Origin: Conidiobolus incongruus B7586
Lineage: Eukaryota; Entomophthoromycota; Entomophthoromycetes; Entomophthorales; Conidiobolaceae
Assembly (NCBI GenBank): GCA_000697335.1
Contig: JNEM01010563.1
Coordinates: 1 to 42,871, forward strand
Direction: 5' to 3'
DNA: 42,871 bases
In this document: positions 12,003-20,522 of the stretch, in pieces
Position numbering within the stretch: the stretch's first letter is position 1
Layout of the letters: each line of letters opens with the position of its first letter
Notes under the pieces: model-generated
Seen by the model: the letters and a program-made list of their open reading frames with translations, nothing else
What the model was told of the DNA's origin: nothing
Databases searched by the model: none
Position numbers and translations under genes: made by a program

Positions 12003-12803
12003 TTAAGCACTCTTACTCTTCGTCTTGACCTTCTCTTCTACTAACTTGCGCTTCGTCTTGACAGGAGGAGTCAATTCGATAGGCTTATGAGTAACAGGAG
12101 CTTGACCCTGTCTGAATGGACCAACATATGGAATAGTATCCCATCTCAAAGAAATAGTAGCAGTGTTATTCCTAATACATAGATTAATAACAATAATATA
12201 TCCATATATATAATATAAAAAACTACTTAATATTGGGAGTAATATCAGTGAAAGCGTACTCAAAGCGCTTATTCTTAAACTTCAATCTAGCTTTCTCCTT
12301 CTTTTGAATAATATCGTCCCAAAGTACAATATAGTTTTTATCCTAAAACCCAATTAATAACATGGAAATTATCATAATATATATTAACATTTACATAATT
12401 TTCGTTCTGATATTCAGCAACCAAATAAACAAACAATTGTTTAGTGTTCCAATGGAATAAATGAGTTAGATCTATCCATTTATAAATATATAGGAATTAA
12501 TAAGTATAGTTGTTAATATTTACCAGCATTTAAATTGAAATTTCCTAAGACGAAATCTGCATTACCAGTATAATAATCTTGATAGTGGTGACCGTGACGA
12601 CCTGTAGATCTAGTTCAAAATTAATAAAAATAATATCATTGAAGATATTCAATTATGTACACTCTGATATCGTTCATAGTAATAGTTGCTTCGGCATCAT
12701 TGGTGAATAAATAGCTAGAAGCTGCCAACAATGCTAATAGGACACCGAGTGCGGTATTGAAGTAGCCAAATACTAGGGAGGCTCTAATTGTCAAATTGTG
12801 CAT
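12003..12803 (-). CDS. SPC3: Signal peptidase complex subunit 3
   Basis: Five exons (12803..12661, 12609..12524, 12471..12395, 12342..12227, 12171..12003) give 196 aa. MHNLTIRASLVFGYFNTALG leads into a membrane helix, then a lumenal domain with the Spc22/23 signatures DFVLGNFNLNADLTHLFHWNTKQ, VYLVAEY, IVLWDDII, and TISLRWDTIPYVG. Spc3 is the essential non-catalytic subunit of the ER signal peptidase that removes signal peptides from secretory proteins; it is a type II membrane protein facing the lumen. A Lys-rich tail (KTKRKLVEEKVKTKSKSA) extends past the usual end of the fold, which is unusual for a lumenal terminus. Introns are 51-55 nt with donors GTACAT, GTAAAT, GTAAAT and GTAGTT. Confidence 0.93.
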
Positions 12804-13261
12804 ATTATCTTGTATTTTAATATTATTATTATTATTATGTGAATAATATTGAATAAAATGAAAGAGAGTGAATTTATATTAATATCATGACGTTGGTTTT
12901 AATTGTTAGAAAGTTTGTGTCAAAATTTAATTGGATTAAATTAAAAATGAAAGGTTGATATAATTCAATCAATTGGTTTGAAGTATAGATATTTTAAACA
13001 TGGAAAATTATCAAAATAATTTATACATTAAAAATATGTTTGATATATTAAATATTTATTATTTTGGTTAATGTAAAAATAAATAATATTTAATAATTGT
13101 TAATAATTAGAAATTATATTCATTTGATAGATATAATGCATTTATTTCAATTATATTCAATTCAAATTTCTAATTTACCCATAATAATTTTCATACCAAT
13201 TGAACAATTTATAAATCTTAGTAATAATTGTAAATAATCCACTAAATAATGATATTTGGAT
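12804..13261. promoter_or_regulatory. Divergent promoter region between SPC3 and the AlkB gene
   Basis: 458 bases between divergent starts, so promoters of both genes must lie here. There is a short ATT repeat (ATTATTATTATTATT around 12823-12837) in the SPC3 leader. No defined binding site can be called. Confidence 0.35.
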
Positions 13262-14206
13262 ATGAATGAAAGAGTTACCTTTAACTATTTACCAGGTGTC
13301 TCTATAATTTACAATTTCATCAATGAACAAACTGAATTAAATTTAATTAATGAAATTGATCAATTGCATTGGGGTGGAAAAGGTCAAAGGTATGTATGAT
13401 TAAAAATTTGATTAATATATATTAATGAAAATGGTAGTCCCAATCCCGAACTCAAGAGAAGGACGCAGCATTTCGGATATTTATTCAGCTATCGATACCG
13501 GTAAATCTCATCATTATAATATTGTTTATATAGTATTAATACTATGGAATAGAAAAGTTGAAAAATCTTTGGGGGAATTTCCAGAATTCTTGAAAAGTAT
13601 TAACAATTTGATTAAAAGTGAAGTACCTGAACATATTGATTTAAATTCAATTATAATTAATGAGTATGAATTGGGACAAGGTAATTGATTAATATTAAAA
13701 TAACTGTTAGATATTAACGTATTTAATTTGTTTTAGGTATTATGCCACATACAGGTAAATATAATCTAAAAAATTCTTATATATATATATATAAATTAAT
13801 CAATAAAATGAATAGATTCTGCAGAAATTTTTGGTCCCATCATATCAAGTTTATCATTATTATCACCATGCAATATGACATTCATTCCAAAAAGAGCAGA
13901 AGTATTAGATTTAGAATCAAAGGGTTTAGAAATTCCTAAAATTCATATTCATTTACGTAATTATTTAGATTATATATCTGTGTTATTATAGAGATTAATT
14001 AATATTTAATAGCTAGAAGATCTCTAATCATATTACAAGGGGACAGTCGTTACGAATTTCAACATTCTATATCCAAAGACCATACTGAAAATTTTCCCAA
14101 TCCTGCAAACGGAACATTAACTGAAAACACATTTGACAGAGATCGTCGAGTGTCCCTCACATTTAGAACCATATTGAATACTGAAAAATTTGACAATCAA
14201 CAATAA
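13262..14206 (+). CDS. AlkB-family 2-oxoglutarate/Fe(II) dioxygenase
   Basis: Six exons (13262..13389, 13438..13500, 13553..13680, 13737..13754, 13816..13956, 14013..14206) give 223 aa. The iron triad is complete: H111-T-D113 (in MPHTDSAEIFGP, its Asp codon split by an intron) and H177 (RYEFQHSI). The 2-oxoglutarate clamp RVSLTFR (R205, R211) closes the fold, matching the AlkB RxNxTFR pattern. RRTQHFGYLFSYRYR near the N-terminus is the nucleotide-recognition lid, and SSLSLLSPCNMTF the strand after the HxD. AlkB proteins oxidatively demethylate DNA, RNA or protein; the lid and SLSL motifs look closest to the ALKBH8/ALKBH6 side, but I cannot place it firmly. One exon is only 18 nt. The stop is 41 bases from the stop of convergent UMP1. 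Confidence 0.87.
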
Positions 14207-14247
14207 AAATTATAAACATAAAAATATTAAAATATTTAATAAAAAAA

Positions 14248-14892
14248 TTAACATTTGAAACCCAATTGGTGCTCCATAGCAGTGTGGAAATCGTATTGAG
14301 CTCTCTCAATTTCACCAGCTAAAAGAGTTATTAGTCAAAGCATTAATATAAAATAATAATAAATTACTGTTTAAGAAGTCTTCAACATCGATAGTTTCGT
14401 CCTTACCCAGCAAGATATCAAGACCCAAATTGGAACTTGGAAGGAGGGCAGGTCTTTTAAACTAGCATAATATTAATAAAAATTAATTAATAATATAAAT
14501 TTAATAATTATACTTTGCTAAGTGCGTCAATTTCCATCAAAGTTCTGAAAGGGGAGTGTAAACCAGCAGTCTGTCTTCTCATATTTAATTTGAGTTGGAG
14601 TTGAGATTTTTCAAACTAATTACCAAATTAATAAATTATTAACATAATATTTTAAAATGAATGTTACATTTTCTAAACGCTTTTCCAATGGATGACCTTC
14701 AACAACTTCACTGGCAATAGACTTTAAACCGTATCTGAGGGAGTCGTGAACACCATACTCATTGGCAGTAGCTTCTAAACTCTTTTGGATTTTGGATTCG
14801 CTGGCATCCAATTGAAGTCCCAAATAATTTGACTAATTATCAATATTAGTACTATTATTATTGAATGTGATATTGTTTTTATTTAATACCAT
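14248..14892 (-). CDS. UMP1: Proteasome maturation factor UMP1/POMP
   Basis: Five exons (14892..14890, 14832..14668, 14615..14514, 14461..14368, 14318..14248) give 144 aa. Ump1/POMP is a chaperone that sits inside the half-proteasome, coordinates 20S core assembly and is the first protein the new proteasome degrades. Family signatures are HDSLRYGLKSI, the conserved GHPLE, LNMRRQTAGLHSPFR, then LLPSSNLGLDILLGKDETIDVEDFLN, which matches the human SSNLSLDVLRGNDETIGFEDILN segment in pattern. The first coding exon is just the ATG: an intron of 57 nt (GTATTA..TTAG) follows it directly, and exon 2 has an in-frame stop at its upstream edge and no other early Met. Length is typical (yeast about 148). 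Confidence 0.92.
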
Positions 14893-16690
14893 TTTGTTAT
14901 AGTTAAACTGTTATATAAAATTATTATTAGAAATTTATGTTTTATTCAATGAATGTGATAAATACCAATTTAAATATTGGAATAGTTGACGTAATCTAAT
15001 TCAATCATTATGGGATGAATTTTTTCAGATTATGCCTAATAATTAACTTTTCAAATCGTATAGCTATAAATAAAAAATGAACTCTTAATCACAATTCAAT
15101 ACCGTTCCTAGAATTTCCACTACTTCTGGGCATGTCTATCAATACTTAATCAAAGCCTAGATAAACTATCCATTGCAGCACAGATACTCAGATATTATAT
15201 TATAACAGTGTTTGGTATTAAAAAATTTGACAATAAATATTTTATTGTTATTTTAGTTAAATATAAATGACTTTGACTTTGTTTCTGCCTCCAAAATACA
15301 AAAATAAGTTGGACTCTTACTTAGTAGTTTTAGATATTGAGATAGAACTATATAAACCTCAGGAAAATTGAAGTTTTACTAAATTTCTGATATTAAATAA
15401 TTTTGAATAAACAATAAAAATATTTAATTTGAAAAAATATATCATTCAAGAGTTTTTTAAATAACTAAAAACCTTTAATAATAAGTTTAATATTTTAAAT
15501 TTTCTCTGAATATAAAATCATTTAGGATATCAAATCAATGTTTCACTATAAATGGTATGGTTTTTATACCATATTAGAAACAAAATATAAATAAGTTATT
15601 TCTGGAATTATTATTATACATAAAGACAAGCTTTGTTGCCATAGATTCAGGCCCTTTAGATTTATCTTTCAATTACTTAATGTATAACTGGTAGTTCTTA
15701 ATTATAATCTTGAAAGCTATTATAGATAACTTCTTTATAATTTTTAAATATTTTTTTAATATAAAATATCAAATTATACTTGGTATAGAAAATTAAAATA
15801 AATAAAATATAACTTAAAAAGGTATTAATAACCCAAGAAAATCAAACTTTTCAATTTTTAAACGAAATTAAATATTAATAATATAGTTTGAGATGGTAAA
15901 TAAAATGATCATGGATATATTATCAAATTTAAATGGAATAATATATTATATCTTTAAAACATTAATTACCAATTTTTTAATATAAATTCTTTTTAAGATC
16001 ATAGTTCATAACCAATAGAAATTGTTTATTATTTTTCAAATAGAATATCAAATGAGTTTGTAAAATCTAAGCATACTAATTTCTTAATAAAAATAAAACT
16101 CAAGTTTAAATATATAAATAAAATATAAAACTGATTCCATTATTAATGATTTTCAATATTAGAAGTAAAATGACATTGTTTCTTTATTTTAACAAAATAT
16201 AAACCAAACAGTTGAATTATTGTTAGATAAATCCAATGATGTTTAATGTCTATAAAATATAAAACTTATTAAATATTAATATTATATCTTATTAAAGTTG
16301 ATAATAAAAGGTGATAATTAAACTCTTTAATATAATATTTTCAAACTAGGATTTATTTCTTTTAATTTTAAAATGTAATTTTTTATAACAAGTCACACCC
16401 TTTTTGGTTTATTTTTCTTATTAGGGAAAAGAAGATATTAGGAGAATTTATTATCTGTTTTATTTATTATAAGCTATAAAATCAATAGCTTTTCAATAAA
16501 ATTAGAAAATAAGGAAAATGATTAGTATAATTAAAGGAAAGTAATTAAATTAATTATAAAAAGATCAAAAACCTTGTTAAAAAGGTATATAAAAAACTTA
16601 CTAAACTGATTATTAAATAGCATCATTTTATTTTATTTTTTGCATTAAAAACTATAAAAATGGTGAAGAGTCAACAAATATAGTGGGAGT
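14893..16690. other. AT-rich spacer at the head of a gene graveyard
   Basis: About 1.8 kb without a supported gene. It contains short coding-looking scraps, for example a 34-codon frame near 15267-15371 (MTLTLFLPPKYKNKLDSY...), but none long or recognisable. It leads into the Fanzor-like relic at 16.7 kb. Confidence 0.4.
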
Positions 16691-17033
16691 AGAAACACAA
16701 GAATAATATTAAAATACTTTTATCACGGATTTAAACTATATTTACTTAGCAAAACAAGGAAATATCATTGGTGTAAGGAAATCATTTGTGATAAATATCA
16801 CACAGGCAAAATATATGGTAATTGCAGGTATTTTCATATACAAATTAAATTAGACTTTCAATTGTCCTCAATGTCATGTAATGATAGATCAAAATATCAA
16901 TATTATTAGAAACATACTTCATTATTATCTAAAGGTCAATCAAGCTAGTCTTCCAGGGTTAGTGTTGGGGCTTACCCCTTGGGATCTTCAAACTACATAC
17001 AGGACTTGGACAAGGATGATTAATTTTGATTAA
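16691..17033 (+). mobile_element. Fanzor/TnpB-like RNA-guided nuclease relic (zinc-ribbon end)
   Basis: Two overlapping frames on the plus strand reproduce the C-terminal part of a TnpB/Fanzor protein. Frame A from 16691 reads YHGFKLYLLSKTRKYHWCKE, then CDKYHTGKIYGNCRYFH, the usual F..LL.KAR...V..C.EeyTSKtCgnCG..H stretch. Frame B reads FNCPQCHVMIDQNINIIRNIL (CPQC at 16863-16874), the usual F.C..C....DRDiNgARNIL, ending at a stop at 17031. The halves are out of frame by one base. The first zinc Cys is Tyr, DRD is DQN (third RuvC Asp changed to Asn), and the N-terminal two thirds of the protein are absent. It is a dead copy. Family assignment is from motif order alone; Fanzors are known in fungi. 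No terminal repeats were found. Confidence 0.55.
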
Positions 17034-17199
17034 TTTTGGACAAATTTAATCATAAGTGTTAATTCCTAGTAGGAACAAATTCTTCTCATGTTTGACACTC
17101 AACGCTTCTTGTTATGATGAAAAATTCAAATTTGGTATATAATATTTCAATCATTTCTTTTTGCTTGCTAAAAAATTATGGATACCTAATTTACTTTTC

Positions 17200-17825
17200 T
17201 CTCTTAGCATGTGAGCCAGTAATTTCGAATACTTCAGTACCTAATTTATTAGCAAACTGAATTGCTAAATATCCTAGTCCTCTAATGCCTCTAACTCTTA
17301 CAGAGTCACTCATTTAGATGTCATGAAAGATTATTGGAGCAAATACGCTCATTCCATCACAAATCAAATGAGCTGCATATTGCGAAAGGATCGCATCGGG
17401 AATCTTGAAAGTATAATTATCTTAAGCTTGAACTGCTTCTGCGTAACCTTCATACGTCTTGGAGTTATTTGGCCATTTTTTATTGTTTGTGAAAACTCTC
17501 TTAAGGCAATAAGCATTATTTTTAGTGTAATATGGGTGACAACCTTAGGATAGACATGTACTAACTTGAGCACCTACACCAACGCGATCTCCAGCCTTGA
17601 GATTGGTAACATTAGAATCTAAAGCAGTCATATTGTCAATAATTTCGCGACCTGGAATCATCAAATGGTCTTAAGGATCACAATGACTGGCTAGGTATAG
17701 ATATCAGATCTGTACATACAATAGTGGGTGATTTGAATTTCTACATCGTCATTGTATAACGCTTCAGGTTGATAAGTGAAGGGAGCCATCTTTTCGCCAG
17801 CATCATGACAGGCATAAGCTTGGAC
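17200..17825 (-). pseudogene. Decayed cinnamyl-alcohol-type (zinc) dehydrogenase
   Basis: Reading the minus strand gives pieces of a medium-chain zinc alcohol dehydrogenase of the CAD/ADH6 type in correct order: MAPFTYQPEALYNDDVEIQI, THYCMYRSD, IPGREIIDNMTALDSNV, LKAGDRVGVGAQV, HPYYTKNNAYC, KTYEGYAEAVQA, FKIPDAILSQYAAHLICDGMSVFAP, RVRGIRGLGYLAIQFANKLGTEV. Stops and frame changes interrupt it several times. The catalytic-zinc segment, normally THCGMCHSD, reads THYCMYRSD, so the zinc cysteine is lost. The first exon (upstream of a TAG acceptor at 17826-17827) and the C-terminal part are missing. No intact parent copy is in the window. The intact family reduces aromatic or aliphatic aldehydes with NADPH. 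Confidence 0.8.
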
Positions 17826-18251
17826 CTAATTATATTTCGATTGACACATTGAATAAATTGATTATTTAGACATTAGAATTAATGTGCGATTGCTATAAAT
17901 ATTAACGTGTATCCATATTGAGATAGTATACTACGTTTATATTTTTATAATTCAGCGACCATTAAATTAATTATAATACATAGAACTCAATATATTTTAT
18001 TGAATTTAATAACAAAGATTTTATTTACAAACTTCCAAATATATTAAATTTCAATACTCACTATTAGTTTCTATTCACTAAAAAATTCCAAATTATAATC
18101 TTTGTTTTCAAAATTTTTTTTAATTAAAATTATTTTGTTTGTTAATTTCTAGTATTTTAGTTTGGTTCTTTGAATTCAATATTTATTGATTAAATTTTGT
18201 AATTTTTATCCATTTTAAAGGTTTGAAAATTTGAGATATCATTGTCACGTG

Positions 18252-18480
18252 TTAGGCAACACTAGCCAAAGTCAAGATAGTCAGATTACTGATTCCAGGG
18301 GCGGTGGGTACTTCCAGGACAAGACGGACGAGCTGAGACGCATAATTGACTAACTGGGTAGCGAGCAGGGTACGCGCATTGAGTGAATATGCCATCTTAA
18401 AAGGGTGGTCAATAATCAACTGATTGGAGTCCATCTCGACCAAACAATGCAAACCAAATTGATAAATTAATTCAAAATAA
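18252..18480 (-). pseudogene. Unidentified coding-like remnant, part 1
   Basis: An open minus-strand frame of about 65 codons ending at 18252 (VEMDSNQLIIDHPFKMAYSL, then NARTLLATQLVNYASQLV, RLVLEVPTAPGISNLTILTL). Base composition is near-balanced, unlike the AT-rich flanks, and codon choice looks real. I do not recognise the family. It has no clear start or splice partner, so it is probably a fragment. It lies just downstream of part 2 on the same strand and may be the same former gene. Confidence 0.35.
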
Positions 18481-18514
18481 ATTAGGCTTTAACAATGATT
18501 CTTTATTGAGGTCT

Positions 18515-18763
18515 TCAGGTAGAACCGTAGCTGGTGTCTTTAGAGTCGGACTTGGGCTCTACCAAAGAGTTTTTTCTTTCATTCATAATGGCTTATACCC
18601 TGTTATCAGAATTTATAAGCTTACCGCTGTAATCATCCTCGTGAGTCGCATAATGCAAGTCTTCGGGAGGACAAGTTTCCCAATTCACTCCGTCAATTGG
18701 TTTTGGCAAGGAGTTCTCATTATCCTGCAGCGGTTCGACGGATTGCCAAGTCGACAACCTTGG
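18515..18763 (-). pseudogene. Unidentified coding-like remnant, part 2
   Basis: Minus-strand frame 18763..18593 reads PRLSTWQSVEPLQDNENSLP and then KPIDGVNWETCPPEDLHYAT, HEDDYSGK. A second frame, 18586..18515, reads MNERKNSLVEPKSDSKDTSY followed by GST and a stop. A 33-nt GTAAGC..AAG segment could splice them, giving a hydrophilic C-terminus. Composition is GC-rich for this window. The plus-strand frame over the same bases (18506-18808) is less protein-like and I treat it as a shadow. No family recognised; a truncated host gene or a horizontally acquired piece are both possible. Confidence 0.35.
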
Positions 18764-18808
18764 CAGTTACATATTTTAAATAACGTATTATTTATATGGT
18801 ATATTTGA

Positions 18809-19298
18809 AATTAAAATCAAAATCAATGTTTCAAGATTAATTATACCAAGCAAATTGAGCATAATGCTTTTATTGACCCATTTTTAAACTCAAATTAATA
18901 TACATTATTACAAATAAAAGTATTTTATTAATTTTTCTATTCTGTTCCAATTTTGGGTTGATTTTTTTATCATTTGATTACAATTATACTTTTAATAGTT
19001 CCTAATAAAGAATATGTATTTAATATCCCATAAATTAACACTTAAAATCCATTCGAAAAAGAATAAATTCATCCTATTGAATATAATTCATTTTACATAT
19101 ATAACTTGACTAAAAAGAATAATTTAATTATAATATTTAATTAATCATTTTCAATACTAATACTATTATTTATCAAATTATTTATATTTCTATTTTTATG
19201 TTAAATATTTATTATTAAAAATTCTTTTATTATTTTCTATAATTTTGTAAATTATTATTTGATTTAACTAATTATTTGACTTTATTTAATAATTATAA
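18809..19298. promoter_or_regulatory. Upstream region of the Cdc7-like gene
   Basis: About 490 bases, extremely AT-rich with long T runs near 19150-19260, directly before the Cdc7-like ATG. It presumably holds that gene's promoter; no specific element can be named. Confidence 0.3.
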
Positions 19299-20522
19299 AT
19301 GAATTCAAAATCGCAACCAGAATCCGATCCCAATATTCCTATTGACCAGAGACCACTCCCACAAAGGTTTCCAGAATATTGTCAAAAGATTCAACTTCAA
19401 CATCCTATTAAACCTCGCCATCGATGGGATATAGATAACCTTTTAAAGAGATGTCCTGGTTTAGGTCAAGATTATCATATATTTGACAAAATTGGCGAAG
19501 GTACATTTAGTACAGTTTATAAAGCGGTAGATTTAAAGTATTTTATGTATGATAATTCTTATTGGGACTTTGATTTTGCTGCTGAGGAAGAGAATGGTTC
19601 TTCGAATTTAATTCGCCCGCCTCCCAAATTTGTCGCTATTAAAAAAATTTATGTAACGAGTAGTTGCAACAGAATTGAAAATGAAATCTCTATCTTGCAC
19701 CAGTTAGTTGGGAACCAATATGTTACTCCCCTAATTACCGCTACCAGATTCGATGACCAAGTACTTCTTGTTCTCCCATTCTTCCGCCATGTCGATTTTC
19801 GCGAATATTTTCAAACGTTACCCCTATCGGATATTAAAAATTATATGTATTCCTTATTTCAAGCTCTAGCGCACTGTCACCGACACAAAATTATCCACCG
19901 TGATGTGAAACCCAGTAATTTCCTCTATTTGAATAGTAAGCGCAGGGGTGTTCTCGTCGATTTCGGTTTGGCTCAGAGGGAAGAGCCTCCAACTCAGGAA
20001 ATCCCTGAATTTTTGCATACGAAGGCGCATTCCTTCTTCGATGCCAATGGTAGTCCAGGTATTATTAAAAATGATACAAGGCCCACTATCAAAGCGAATC
20101 GCGCAGGAACGAGAGGCTTTCGAGCTCCTGAAGTTCTTCTCAAATGCAGATACCAAACAGTTTCCATTGACGTATGGTCTGCAGGTGTAATTCTCCTATG
20201 CTTCATGTCCCGAAGATTCCCATTCTTTAATTCCGCGAGCGATCACGAAGCACTCATCGAACTCGCATGTATCTTCGGCAAAGCTGAAATGCAAAAAGTC
20301 TCCACGGAATTGAATCGTGTCTTCCATACCAACATTCCATCAATCAGGGAAGCTCAAATCCCTTTCCCAACCCTGTGTAAAAATTTGAACCCTGGCGGTG
20401 TTGGAATGTTCCCTCCGGAAGCTTTCGATCTCTTGGAGAAGTGTCTTGCACTAAATCCTAAGAATCGTATCACTGCGGAGCAGGCTTTATTGCATCCATT
20501 TTTGGCGGGTGTATCCCAGTAA
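19299..20522 (+). CDS. CDC7: Cdc7/Hsk1-type DDK catalytic kinase
   Basis: Intronless, 407 aa. Cdc7 with its partner Dbf4 phosphorylates the Mcm2-7 helicase to fire replication origins. Kinase landmarks: IGEGTFSTVYKAVD (glycine loop 65-74), VAIKKIYVTSS (Lys 115 or 116), ENEI (Glu 129 region), HRDVKPSNFLY (200-210, the Cdc7-specific PSNFLYN-like loop), LVDFGLAQ (DFG 221-223), GTRGFRAPEVLLKC (the Cdc7-type activation segment with GTRGFRAPEVL), and SIDVWSAGVILLCFMSRRFPFF. Cdc7 proteins usually carry long kinase inserts; here insert 1 (after the glycine loop) and insert 2 (between DFG and GTRGFR) are short, so the protein is compact compared with S. cerevisiae (507 aa). The ATG is preceded by a long T-rich tract. 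Confidence 0.93.
   Translation: MNSKSQPESDPNIPIDQRPLPQRFPEYCQKIQLQHPIKPRHRWDIDNLLKRCPGLGQDYHIFDKIGEGTFSTVYKAVDLKYFMYDNSYWDFDFAAEEENGSSNLIRPPPKFVAIKKIYVTSSCNRIENEISILHQLVGNQYVTPLITATRFDDQVLLVLPFFRHVDFREYFQTLPLSDIKNYMYSLFQALAHCHRHKIIHRDVKPSNFLYLNSKRRGVLVDFGLAQREEPPTQEIPEFLHTKAHSFFDANGSPGIIKNDTRPTIKANRAGTRGFRAPEVLLKCRYQTVSIDVWSAGVILLCFMSRRFPFFNSASDHEALIELACIFGKAEMQKVSTELNRVFHTNIPSIREAQIPFPTLCKNLNPGGVGMFPPEAFDLLEKCLALNPKNRITAEQALLHPFLAGVSQ

Noticed and set aside
18506-18808. 100-codon plus-strand frame over the GC-richer remnant
   Set aside because: The opposite strand reads more like protein (acidic and polar, natural ordering); the plus frame is a hydrophobic shadow.
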